Part shown: piece by piece, positions 32,925-42,521 of the stretch
Layout of the letters: each line of letters opens with the position of its first letter
How positions within the stretch are numbered: position 1 is the stretch's first letter
Source: Siphonodentalium dalli
Lineage: Eukaryota; Mollusca; Scaphopoda; Gadilida; Siphonodentaliidae
Assembly: GCA_032622095.1 (NCBI GenBank)
Contig: CP136069.1
Coordinates: forward strand, 163,487,043-163,551,042
Direction: 5' to 3'
Length of the DNA: 64,000 bases
Notes under the pieces: generated by a model
Told to the model about the DNA's origin: nothing
The model's input: only the letters and a program-made list of their open reading frames with translations
Databases searched by the model: none
Position numbers and translations under genes: made by a program

Positions 32925-33000
32925 TTTCATACCTTTCGCACCACACTTTGCCAGTTTTGGTTGTTTCGCACCATATATGTGGTCATTTCACCTACATGTT
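32925..33000 (+). repeat. TTTCGCACCAT-type degenerate tandem repeat
   Basis: Three or four units (GTCGTTTCATACC, TTTCGCACCACAC, TTTCGCACCATATAT) match the repeats at 7260-7400 and 9460-9600. The unique stretch 32320-32924 before it holds no gene that I recognise. Confidence 0.6.
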
Positions 33001-33080
33001 TCCCACAAATGTTGATAGCTCATGCATACCATGTGAAAATTGTTTTTTATTTCTTAACTTAATGACAGAGAACATTTGAT

Positions 33081-33567
33081 TTAAAGGTACTCAATCCGTA
33101 AAGAGGGTCCCCATCTCAACAGATTTCAACAACAACAATCCGATCAGAGGGTCCTATATTACTATTTCTTTGGCTTTGGGTGTAAAAAATATTTGATTCG
33201 AGTCGAGGAACCCATCAAACAAAGCTCAGAGTTATTAGATATTGATTTTTGAAATTTGTTAATTGCTCGAGATGAGTACTAATAACTGCCGTCAATTTGG
33301 TAACCTGCTCGAGATTTTACGCCAAAACTCTATTCAAACAGACAAGGATGGATAACTCTATAATCAAGTGGTAATAATAACGAAATTTTGACTGTCTTCT
33401 GGGCCAGAAAGAATTCCCGATAATGAAAAATAATAGATTTCTAAAATCGATATCTAACAAATCTGAGCTTTGATGGGTGACTTCCTCGACTCGAATCAAA
33501 TATTTTTGACCCCCGAAGCCATTGAAATAGTAATTGAGAGGAGTTTTATCGGATTGAGTACCTTTAA
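33081..33567 (-). mobile_element. TTAA-target MITE, family A
   Basis: TTAA at 33081-33084 and 33564-33567. The GAGGGTCCCCATCTCAACAG end is on the left, i.e. the orientation is opposite to the copy at 13838. It is close to the copies at 40459 and 47602 by eye. Confidence 0.92.
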
Positions 33568-33639
33568 ACATATTTCTTCTTTTTTTTGCGAAAAAAAAAC
33601 AAACTGTTACTGTGGCAAAATTTCATGTTATTTTTTAAG

Positions 33640-34170
33640 TAATACCAAGTACGTTAATCCAGAAGGTACATGGTAATACCGGTATACTCAATGGTATGAA
33701 TGGTCCAAATGATACCGGTATGAAAAGTCCACAACCCTGGTGCGAAACATCTCTATGTGAAACTTCCACGACAAAATGTCCAGCACACTATTGGTTATTC
33801 ATTCCTTTGTACATTATTTCAAAATAAGGGTAATACTAACAAGCAGCGTATTACTTTTAGTATTAAGTTGAATCTTGAACTAATTGTATAGTCACAGGGG
33901 TTTTTCGTAAAGAAAACGAGTAAAATAAAAAAATTGGAATTAAAAATGAGGGTGCCACTTTAACAAATTCATCGCTATTCTATTTTACAAATGCAATTCT
34001 TTGTATTTTTATTGTTACTCGTTTTCCTAATGAGAAATCTCTGCACAAGAGGTCTGGAACTCTTATGATTGCAGAAATCAGGGATACAATGTTGGTCTCT
34101 GTCAGCACCCCTTTGGAAGAAAATTTCCTGATGGCCATATCGGTTCAAAAGTAGGAAAACAAAATATGCG
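33640..34170 (+). repeat. Interspersed repeat shared with 8610-9300
   Basis: Shared ordered blocks: AATACCGGTATACTCAA (33688), GCGAAACATCTCTATGT (33741), GTCAGCACCCC (34100) and GGAAGAAAATTTCCT (34113). It differs by substitutions and indels and has no coding frame. Confidence 0.6.
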
Positions 34171-34515
34171 ACTGGTTGCCTAAAAATAATTTAAAACTAA
34201 AATTTGGTGGAGTATTCAAGTGAAATATTTCAACCTATTGTATTGTGAACTGTTGAATCCACAACTGATATTCTATGAAATTTCCAACTGTTGAACATTT
34301 TGACCAATGTTTATGGTGAGGCAAACTGATGTCATCACCGGGCATTCACCGCCTCTTGGGCAAAAGTTGAAGCAATGCCTGGTTTCTCCATGGATTAATG
34401 ACTCACTGAAATACGATATATACCGGTACAAAAGTGTACAGCGGAGAACACGAATGGTCCCCTGTGTTGGAAATTTCACACCAAAATAGGTTGTAAACAC
34501 ACAGGCCTGGGAACT

Positions 34516-34974
34516 TTAAAGGTACTCAATCCGATCCTAAATTACTATTTCATTGGCTTCGGGGGTAAAAAATATTTGATTCGAGTCGAGGAACCCACCC
34601 ATCAAAGCTCAGAATTATCAGATATTGATTTTTGAAGTTTATTATTTCTCGAGATGTGTTCTAAAAATTCGCACAGAAACACGAGGACAAACGGACAAAG
34701 ATGGATAACTCTAAAATCAAGTGGTAATAATAACCACTTGATTTTAGAGTTATCCATCTTCACCCGCAATTTTGCCGGAGAACACTCTTTTGGCGGCGTG
34801 TTATTGGGCCACAAACAATAGAAATAATAAACTTCAAAAATCGATATCTGATCACTCGGAACGTTGATGGGTACCAGGGTAGGTTCCTCGACTCGAATCA
34901 AATATTTTTACCCCCCCCCCCGAAGCCAAAGAAATAGTAATTTAGGGGCGTCTGGTCGGATTGAGTACCTTTAA
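34516..34974. mobile_element. TTAA-target MITE, family A, near-symmetrical variant
   Basis: TTAA at 34516-34519 and 34971-34974. Both arms begin with the same AGGTACTCAATCCG end and run through TATTTGATTCGAGTCGAGGA. The centre is a hairpin with 28-bp arms (34699-34726 and 34733-34760) around GATAACTCTAAAATCAAGTG. Compared with the other copies, this one is shorter and more nearly a perfect foldback. Confidence 0.9.
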
Positions 34975-36667
34975 AATCTAAATTTATTATATACATGCGC
35001 AGTCCTTGAAATTGGCCATGGCAATAAGCAATGCTGTGGGAAATGCTATGGCAACATGTGGAATCTAACATTCCACATATTTAATTTGCCGTGGGACATT
35101 TGCCTAATTTCGATGGCTGCATGCGTATATCCAAGGATGGCCTATCTCTTCCTACATGTATAACATGTTTTATATTGGTCCTGGGTATAAAATAATAAAT
35201 ATGAATTGAAAACCCTTCTATCAATTATTATTGATTTATTTTGAAATTTCTGGTATAATACATACCAGTTCAATATATTTGTGAGATTTTAAAGTTCGCG
35301 GAAATGTTCGGTGCAGAGCAAGTGGGAGAACTCTATCTGAGTTTGCCTTAAAGTTTCATTATGGTTTGTATTAAAAATAGTAACAGAAAATGTCCCATTT
35401 GATTATCGCATTATATTAATTTATATATAGAGGATCTCTAATGAGTGACAGTTGCAATTCTACCGGTATACACAATTTATTAACCGAGTGAACTGAATTC
35501 GAAAGAGTCGAGCTTTAGCGAGGCTCTAATTGAATTTAGTGGACAAGGTTAATACATTTTGTATAGAATTGCGACGAATTTGAGATCCTTTTTATCACAT
35601 TTTAGCAAGGTAATAATCTCGAAATGGCTGGTGTTAAAAACAAATTAATGCTGATTTATTTATCACAACCAAAGAGGAAGTAAAGAAACCTTCAATAAAA
35701 AATATAGTTTCAATTTAAATGTGTCTTTTCTTGTTGAGAGAATTGTTCAACCACCATGTTTATCTCACAGTGACAATCAACACTAAATAACCCATCACAA
35801 TTTGAATATCATATTTATGTTCTAATTAGCATAGTCATAGCCTATTAAACATTGATCGATATCATTGCGGCATGATTGCACTAAGCTCTTATATCACTGC
35901 GCGTGCCGATAATACACGTACATGTTTGTCTTACTAAAAAAAATACGAGGCCAGGTTATTAAGTGGTGGGTTTAGGGGCTTATTATGTGATAAAAAAAAT
36001 ATCAACATAAAATCAATATTATAATTATTATTGATAGAAGGTTTCCAGACAGGCGTCTTCAACTGATATTTATATATTCATCTTAAACCCCGAAATTATT
36101 ATCATTAATGTTTAATACATTGAGTTTGCCATACCCGGTGCATGTAAATGAACACGAATGGGGAAGACACCTACCGGGTATACTTTCTTGTGTAGATATG
36201 TATAGCTGCATATTTTTGCCTATACGGTAGTGAATCAGCGCTGGCCATGAGAATATAGTACATTGGATGTACATGCCTCAAACTGACTACAAGTACAGTA
36301 TAACACACAAGTTCCGTAGTATAGAGGTAACCCAATAGCTAGAGCATGAAGAGGCATACCGGTACTAGTAACCTTGTACATGTACCATAAACGTTTAATA
36401 GTGTAAAATAATGAATGCCCCATCAGCTCCAAATACCAATGAAGAAATATAGGGGGCCGAAGTTTATACTAACTAAAGGTGCATAATGAATTGCAGGTCA
36501 TAAGCCATTCACGTCCATGGCATGGATTTGTGAACCAGTAAATGGGCTTGACGAGCTACTTGATTAATGAATGATTTCGCTAAGAGTCACTGCATGTATA
36601 TGACGTTGATTGATGGCAATCTTGATACAAAATCCATTAAAATACCTGCTTTGAGTAAGTTTATTCG
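34975..36667. other. Interior of the 5.4-kb element, no gene recognised
   Basis: AT-rich with scattered short frames and no recognisable protein motif, splice-consistent exons or shared repeats. The same holds for 36743-37500. If the element once coded for a transposase, it is not recognisable here by eye. Confidence 0.4.
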
Positions 36668-36742
36668 CTGTTCGCCCAAGCGGGGTGTTTTACAGTTACA
36701 CACAATGTGTGTAACTGTAAAACACCCCGCTTGGGCGAACAG
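36668..36742. repeat. Perfect 75-bp palindrome
   Basis: Two 37-bp arms, each starting CTGTTCGCCCAAGCGGGGTG when read inward, are exact reverse complements around a single A. There is no mismatch. It lies inside the 5.4-kb element and has no copy elsewhere in the window. Confidence 0.95.
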
Positions 36743-37616
36743 CTGCTGACACATCTTTAATTTAATTTTTTATGGAAATTATTTGAATTTGTATATTAAT
36801 AGTCTAGAACCTGGTGTGGAATGGTGCCATGGGGGTTTCGAGCATAGTTCACCCCTTGCATAATACAAACCATAATAACTAAATAAGTAAACAACACCAT
36901 CATGTGACCATGTGACATGTCACAGAAATTACAGAATGGTGTTTAAATTGTTTTACATATTAATGGTTTGTTCAGTATCACTCCATCAGTAGCCCGAAGA
37001 CGAGTATGACCCGTCACACAGTAGCATTTCAACCAGGTTCTGCTCATATAATAAATTCAAATTGACAAATTAATGACCTGATGACAATTAAGTTGTTCAA
37101 AAGTTGTCTGACTCTTGAGTGAAGCCAGTGAGTCAGTGAACAGGTCACGTGAAACTGAAAGTGAACAGTTTACAATCAAATATTACTAGTTTAGCTAACT
37201 GAAGCCATGTTTTAAACTTAATATCACCTGAGACCTTGTTTAGTAGGACTTTGTGCCTATTCAAATTAAAAATTACAATGATGATATTGACTCAACACTC
37301 GCAGCACTCTTGAGTCTTGTCAAAAAGTTGCAAAACACCTTCGGAAATCCGCTTCAAAAATGTCATTTTGACGAAATATATTTGTAAAATAAAACCTATG
37401 TACTCCGTTTCAATGTTCTCCAACTTGTTCTCGTTTCGATGAGCAGGATTGAATCCAATTTTGCCGAGAAATCTGAACAAAATATCAATTTACTTTCCCA
37501 ACAACTTCACTTGACAGACGATGTTTTGCCCTGATCAGCAATGGCGGACGAAAGCACACTTGGAGTCACGTGACTGCCATTCTAGTCTTTATATATCCGA
37601 TTTCTATGATTTTAGA

Positions 37617-37703
37617 TACTTTAATATATATAAAACTTAAACCCGGAACCCCGGAAACGGACCACTGTCCGTACGCATAAACAGAATACTAAAATACATG
37701 ACA
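37617..37703 (-). repeat. 3' LTR of the gypsy element, proximal 87 bp
   Basis: The sequence TACTTTAATATATATAAAAC...AATACATGACA is identical to the corresponding part of the 5' LTR. The preceding 37609-37616 is the second copy of the 8-bp duplication made by the 5.4-kb element. Confidence 0.92.
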
Positions 37704-37750
37704 TCCTTCCCTTCCAAATTAAAGTTAATATTTGAAAAACTTGTATTTCA

Positions 37751-38338
37751 CTATGTTTCATAGTCTTTGAATTTTGAAGGCATATTCACATTTCTGCCAG
37801 ACCTGGTTCTAATTGGACTGTTATGAATATGTTGTGAATCAGAAATTGAAACAGAGTCTTTGTGCACTGAGTCACTTGTTGCACACTCATTATCAGATAT
37901 GCTGTCCGAGTTCTGTGCTATACCAGCATTGTCAGCAATGTTACTTTGACTAGCTGACTGATTGTAACTAGAATTTGTCACATCACGATGCTCCAAATTT
38001 GGAACTATTTCTCGATGAGATTGTGTGATATTCAAATGTCTACGATTTCTGCGATATAGTCTATTGTTGTCATTCTCAACCACATATGATCTTGGAGTTG
38101 GATGCTTAGATTTCACAGTACATGGCATCCATTTTACATTTTTGTCAGTTAGATTTTGCATCATCACTCGGTCTCCAGGTCTCAATGGTTCTAGCTCGCG
38201 TCCTGCATTTTTATCGAAATACACTTTGTCCTTGATTTGACGTGCCTTCATTTTGTCTCTTAGGTCATCATAATTAACACCAGACAGCAGAGGAGCCGAA
38301 GTTGGTAAAGACGTTTTAAGTCTACGATTTAGAAACAA
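37751..38338 (-). pseudogene. Gypsy integrase C-terminal domain and tail, frame-shifted
   Basis: The frame continues the integrase as LFLNRRLKTSLPTSAPLL, then a basic KARQIKDKVYFDKNAG segment, LRPGDRVMMQN and WMPCTVKSKHPTPRSYVV, the usual C-terminal domain of this gypsy group. A Ser/Asp-rich tail ends at FKDYET just upstream of the 3' LTR. It overlaps the previous frame by about 10 bp in a different register, so one small indel separates them. Confidence 0.88.
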
Positions 38339-38955
38339 CTGAGCTGGTGAATATCCCAGGCTGAGACTAAGTCAAGTGGAGTATTTCTGTAGTCCAACAA
38401 CGCTTTATGTGGGTCGTCACACTTTTTAATTAAATTCTTGACCGTTTGAACTGCGCGTTCTGCCTGACCATTCGCTTGTGGAAATCTAGGGCTTGTTGTA
38501 ACATGGTCAAATTGGTAGTCTTTCGCAAACTGTTTGAAAATGTTCGACGCGAACTGTGGTCCATTGTCACTGTGAAGTACGTCGACAAAACCATATCTGG
38601 ACATTAAGCCTTTCAAGTAGTCTATGGTGTTTTGGCTTGATAAATCATCAAGTTTAATGATTTCAGGCCATTTCGAGAAACAATCGACAACCAGTAAATA
38701 GTTTTCTCGAAATTCAAACAAATCTGCTGCGACTCGCGACCACGGTCTGTCTGGTATGTCCGTTAAGATCATCGGCTCTTTTGGATTCATATTCTGATAT
38801 TCTGCGCATGTTGAGCATGATTTTACATAATCTTCAATGTCCTTCGCCATTCCCAACCAGAATACCACTTCCCGAGCACGATTTTTGCATTTCACAATCC
38901 CGAGATGAGACTGGCGAATAATCGATAACATTTTGTGTTGAAGATTTTTTGGCAC
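38329..38955 (-). pseudogene. Gypsy integrase: zinc-binding domain and DDE core
   Basis: The frame includes the end of the H2C2 domain (H17, C47, C50) and a complete catalytic triad: D79 (AADLFEF), D130 (SDNGPQF) and E166 (NGQAERAV), with the canonical 35 residues between the last two. Upstream, the frame without the initiator Met continues as YWNFRDEIS...NKLIVPKNLQHKM to the deletion junction. The frame is lost after about residue 195 and continues in the next entry. The enzyme would join element ends to host DNA; here the gene is broken. Confidence 0.9.
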
Positions 38956-39845
38956 TATAAGCTTATTATACTTATACAGTACAATGCACGATATCTCATC
39001 ACGAAAGTTCCAATATGGCCTGATAGCGTACGGGAGCTCACTCTTGAACTTTTCTCATCAAGACAGCATTGCCAAAACCCAGAAGTGGCAGCAAGTTTCG
39101 ACAGAACTTTTGCATTCGGCATCTCGGATATCACTTCTTCAACAGTTTTGAGTGGGTAATGTTCACGTTGAATCGCTTTATTGAGGTCGCGTGGGTCCAA
39201 ACATGTTCTTATTTTTCCTGATTGTTTTATCACCGTAACCATGGAATTCACCCATTCAGTAGGTTCACTTTCTTTGACGATTACACCCATTTCTTCCATG
39301 CGATCAAGCTCTTGTTTGACTTTTTCTTTCAGCGCAATAGGAATTTTCCTTGGAGGGTGTACAACAGTGTTAACTTTTTTGTCGACTTGTATTCTATGTT
39401 TTCCCGGTAAACAACCAAGTCCCTCAAAGACATCGCTGTACTGTTTGTATATGTCATCCGGAAGATTTTTATCCTTTTCGAAGTCATCTGATGAATGGGG
39501 TGTGACGCTGTGTATCCTCTTAACAAGTTTCATGTTTTTACATGTTTGTGCACCAATCACAGGTAATACATTTTTTTCCACAATGTAGAATTTAATGTTA
39601 TGTTTCATCGTTTTGTATGAAACATCTAGTTCAACAGTTCCCGCAGCTTGTATTATGTGTCCGGAATATGAGCGAAGTGGCGCATCGGCAGGCTGCATTT
39701 CAATATCTGGACAGACATTTTTTAGCACCGATTCTGGAATGACGTTGCATTTTGCGCCTGTGTCAAGTTGAAAACAGATGGGAACATTGTTTATACACAT
39801 GGTTTCTATCCAGTCATCTTTGTTAATGGAAGAGCCATTAATCAT
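38956..39845 (-). pseudogene. Gypsy aspartic protease and N-terminal part of reverse transcriptase
   Basis: The reading frame opens just after the PBS. FQLDTGAKCNVIPESV (active-site DTG at residues 28-30) is the retroviral-type protease. A linker and the RT start follow (EWVNSMVTVIKQSGKIRTCL at about 197-216, DPRDLNKAI). The first catalytic region reads SKLAATSGFWQ where families have an Asp after SKL, so the metal-binding residue is lost. Soon after LDEKSS (about 267) the sequence jumps to integrase-linker sequence in another frame, so the RT core and RNase H are deleted. There is no gag before it. The protein cannot replicate the element. Confidence 0.88.
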
Positions 39846-39854
39846 GCCAACAAA

Positions 39855-39873
39855 TACCCCACTTCTGACACCA
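39855..39873 (-). promoter_or_regulatory. Primer binding site matching tRNA-Leu
   Basis: Directly after the 5' LTR the minus strand reads TGGTGTCAGAAGTGGGG, complementary to the 3' end of animal tRNA-Leu (CCACTTCTGACACCA). The same primer site is known in SURL/mag-type gypsy elements. Confidence 0.85.
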
Positions 39874-39993
39874 TGTTTTGTATGACATGGAGGCTGCCAT
39901 TTTAGATACTTTAATATATATAAAACTTAAACCCGGAACCCCGGAAACGGACCACTGTCCGTACGCATAAACAGAATACTAAAATACATGACA
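39874..39993 (-). repeat. 5' LTR (120 bp) of the gypsy element
   Basis: It begins TGTCATGTATTTTAG and ends ATACAAAACA (minus strand), with the TG...CA ends of retroviral LTRs. It matches the two pieces of the 3' LTR over its full length with no difference that I could see, which suggests recent insertion. At 120 bp it is very short for a gypsy LTR. Confidence 0.92.
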
Positions 39994-39998
39994 AAGTC

Positions 39999-40262
39999 CA
40001 CCACAACGTACTTACGCCCTATATAATGTGGCGTATATTCTCTGTAATACGGCGTAAATACGTCTCAGTACGACGTATTATAGCCGTAATACAGCATAAT
40101 TACGCACGTATTGTACGGCGTACTAACATCAAATAGTACGACGTACTTACGCCCAATAGTACGGCATATATCCGCCATAATACTGTGTACATGTATATTC
40201 GCCTTAATATTGCGGAATTACGCCCTAGTACGGCGAATATACATGTACACCGTATAATGATT
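39999..40262. repeat. Cluster of TACGGCGTA-like palindromes, right part
   Basis: More than fifteen short words of the form TACG(G/C)CGTA or TACGACGTA, many in opposing pairs such as CGAATATACATGTACACCG, fill 260 bp. It continues the cluster at 32085-32195 that was split by the gypsy element. Confidence 0.75.
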
Positions 40263-40458
40263 TTGGGCATGCATGCTCCGCATTGTACAGTGTTACGTAT
40301 AGTTTGTTGTTTATATTCCAGAACACAATAGCCCCGTGCAACGAGTCGCCTATAAATAGTATACTCAATGCATGGGAAACGTTTTCAGTGGTTGAACGTA
40401 TGCGCTACCCCATTATGTTTCGAATCCAGAGGACATTTATATAGGTATGTGTTACATG

Positions 40459-40947
40459 TTAAAGGTACTCAATCCGAACAGAGGGTCCCCATCTCAACAG
40501 ATTCCAACAACAACAATCCGATCAGAGGGTCCTATACTACTATTTCTTTGGCTTTGGGGGTAAACAAATATTTTATTCGAGTCGAGGAACACATCAAACA
40601 AAGCTCCGAGTTATTAGATATTGATTTTTGAAATTTGTTAGTTTCTCGAGATGAGTACTAATAATTGCCGTCAGTTTCGTAACCTGCGCGAGATGTGTAC
40701 ACCAAAACACTGTTCAAACAGACAAGGATGGATAACTCTAAAATCAAGTGGTAATAATAACGTAATTTTGACTGAGTTCTGGACCAGAAAGTATTCCCGA
40801 TAATGAAAAATAATAGATTTCTAAAATCGATATCTAACAAATCTGAGCTTTGATGGGTGACTTCCTCGACTCGAATCAAATATTTTTGACCCCCGAAGCC
40901 ATTGAAATAGTAATTGAGAGGAGTTTTATCGGATTGAGTACCTTTAA
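40459..40947 (-). mobile_element. TTAA-target MITE, family A
   Basis: TTAA at 40459-40462 and 40944-40947; 489 bp. The orientation is the same as at 33081 and the sequence is very close to it. It lies within the 14.4-kb element. Confidence 0.92.
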
Positions 40948-41244
40948 ACTGACCCCCATGCAGTATGCCTACACATATATAATAAAAGGTCGGCCGACCA
41001 GTGTCCCCCGACAACGTGGCAAGTCGATGCCGCTTTAAAGAAATTTAAAAAAAATGTTGAAATGTTCTAAGTTGAAAGGGTTAATAATTCCGTAAAAAAA
41101 TAATTTTCCCGTCATCTATATACATGTTACACATCTCCAATATGTAGGTAACAATACTCTGAAGTTTCAAATATCTACGATCAAAACTGTAGGAGGAGTT
41201 GATTACACCATGAAGGTACCCTCATACAGAAAATTATAAAAATA

Positions 41245-41720
41245 AAATTTCAAAGTCGAAAGGCCCATAACTCTGGGAAAAATCATTGGATCAAACTCAA
41301 ATTCGAACTTGACCTGTATTTTGATATGAACGACTCGCAAAAAAACGGAATTTTAAATTTAACAGTCCAAACTTGAGTTATCATCAGAAACCAAAGAAAA
41401 AAGAAGAAACATTGAATTTTCTAAGTCGAAAAAAGTCTATAGCTCTAGGAAAAATCATGGTATCAAACTCAAATTCGAACTCAACCTGTATCTTGATATG
41501 ACTGATCCACATGAAAACGTATTTGCAATTAAAGGATCCAAACTTGAGATAGCATCCGGAAACCGAAAAAGTGAGAAATTTTCTAAGTAAAAAGAACATC
41601 GGATCAAACCCATAATTGCAGAGCACATGTGTGCTTGATTGAGACACCTACATGCCAAGTTTCAATCAAATCGGATGATCATTACTGGAGTTATAACTCC
41701 GGACGGACGGACGGACTGTT
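41245..41720 (+). repeat. Diverged direct repeat (period about 169 bp) ending in a GGAC run
   Basis: Blocks AAGTCGAAA, ATAACTCTGGGAAAAATCAT, CAAACTCAAATTCGAACT and CCTGTATTTTGATATGA begin at about 41245 and recur from about 41414. The block ends with AGTTATAACTCCGGACGGAC near 41687-41716. It is noncoding, and the frames on the minus strand across it are artefacts. The flanks 40948-41244 and 41721-42072 hold nothing I recognise. Confidence 0.7.
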
Positions 41721-42072
41721 TTTGCGACCAAGACACTGTCTTGAGCGTCAAGAAGGACATTCGATGAGTAGAGATGTGTAATACGTTGTTGAATGTTTGT
41801 CACACGACCTTGAGATGGGCATAACTAACCTAAATCGCGACCGAAACTATGTCATGGCGATTCACAAACGTCATTTTGTACCCCCACCAACATCGGTTTG
41901 CATATCTAACAGTTTCAGCACGGATCCCCAACAACATCGCTTTGGACCCATCAATTTATTTGTCACATGCTTGTGTCGGATATAATGCCATGTCCAAACG
42001 CTTGTCACTGCCTAAAGCCTTCAATATACTTGTTTGTACCTCTCTACATGTCCTGTTTATAAATTTTTCATA

Positions 42073-42382
42073 TTAGATTGATATAAATGGCGAAATAACA
42101 GGAATGTCACAAATTTGATTAAAATGACTGCATGTGTCTTCTAATTCCAATCTATAAGCCAACAAAAACTTTAGTGTTATTGCAGAAGTATTCGAGCAAA
42201 CGATTGCACCACTTGAATCAACAACACGCCATTTGAAATTACTCAAATTACGTCTAAACGGTCGATGTGAGTTTTGAAATATCACGCGGTCACCAGCATC
42301 GCTTTGTACTAACCGCATCATAGCAAAACAGCAGGACCCACCAACATCATAGCATTTATGCAGGACCAGTTGACTAGGGGTG
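42073..42382 (-). other. Open frame running out of the right TIR of the 14.4-kb element
   Basis: On the minus strand one frame is open for about 100 codons from the element end inward (MMRLVQSDAGDRV within the TIR, then KWRVVDSSGAIVCSNTSA and FLLAYRLELEDTC). The left TIR is open in the same frame for a similar distance, though its interior is unrelated. It may be a decayed coding remnant of the original element, or chance. I recognise no family. Confidence 0.25.
42283..42382 (-). repeat. Right terminal inverted repeat of the 14.4-kb element
   Basis: It pairs with 27955-28054, 94 of 100 positions equal by eye. The second copy of the GTATC duplication follows at 42383-42387. Confidence 0.9.
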
Positions 42383-42521
42383 GTATCGAACGCTTTGGAG
42401 AAGTCCAAAATGGCCACATCGGTTTGGATTTTCTTGCCATATGATGTCGGTAGATCCTCAGTTGTTGTTAAGAGTTGTGTGACACACGAGTAGCCTCTTG
42501 TAAAGCCATAATTTAATTTTG
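42383..42521 (-). pseudogene. CR1/jockey-like LINE RT, middle fragment
   Basis: Minus-strand translation gives LTKLNYGFTRGYSCVTQLLT and DVAILDFSKAFDT, the RT fingers and the first catalytic Asp of a CR1/jockey-like LINE. It ends exactly at the GATAC breakpoint of the 14.4-kb element; the next RT residues (VDTVPHNKL) are at 27.9 kb. On the 5' side it is cut by the family B MITE at a TTAA. Confidence 0.9.

Larger units (their letters stand above)
32230..37608. mobile_element. 5.4-kb DNA element inserted in the gypsy LTR, TSD ATTTTAGA
   Basis: The 8-bp duplication ATTTTAGA lies at 32222-32229 and 37609-37616, exactly splitting the 3' LTR. The first 37 bp of each end are perfect inverted repeats beginning CATAGAAATCGGATATAT. 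A subterminal inverted block (GCCATTGCTGATCAGGGCAA) is at about 32291-32315 and 37524-37545. A CA start, about 31-37-bp perfect TIRs, an internal inverted repeat and an 8-bp duplication resemble P elements, and hAT is the alternative. I found no THAP or other transposase domain inside, so it appears nonautonomous despite its size. It contains two family A MITEs and a perfect 75-bp palindrome. Confidence 0.9.
32197..39993 (-). mobile_element. Ty3/gypsy-like LTR retrotransposon, internally deleted, TSD AAGTC
   Basis: AAGTC precedes 32197 and follows 39993 (5-bp duplication). The element is on the minus strand: 5' LTR 39874-39993, PBS 39855-39873, coding remnants 39845 down to 37751, and a 3' LTR at 37703 to 32197 that is split by a 5.4-kb insertion. 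Without that insertion it is about 2.4 kb. Gag, the RT palm and fingers' distal half and RNase H are gone, while protease, the beginning of RT and the integrase remain. It is a defective copy of a mag/SURL-type gypsy element by its tRNA-Leu primer site (family knowledge). Confidence 0.93.
27955..42382. mobile_element. 14.4-kb composite DNA element: 100-bp TIRs, 5-bp TSD GTATC
   Basis: 27955-28054 and 42283-42382 are reverse complements with 6 differences in 100 bp. Both start CAC (CACTCCTGGTCAAG on the left, CACCCCTAGTCAAC on the right, read inward). GTATC at 27950-27954 and 42383-42387 is the target duplication, confirmed because the flanking LINE halves join across it. Removing the nested hAT, gypsy (with its own insert) and MITE leaves roughly 4.5 kb of noncoding, satellite-rich sequence, so the original element was probably nonautonomous. 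A 5'-CAC end and a 5-bp duplication are features of the Transib/RAG-like superfamily, but the full heptamer does not match and no transposase is visible, so the superfamily is open. Confidence 0.85.

Noticed and set aside
39181-39588. 135-codon plus-strand frame
   Set aside because: It is the antisense of the gypsy protease/RT frame, which has clear motifs.
27955-42382. Polinton/Maverick element, suggested by length and TIRs
   Set aside because: No polymerase B, integrase of that class, ATPase or capsid sequence; the duplication is 5 bp and not 6; and the length is due to nested insertions.
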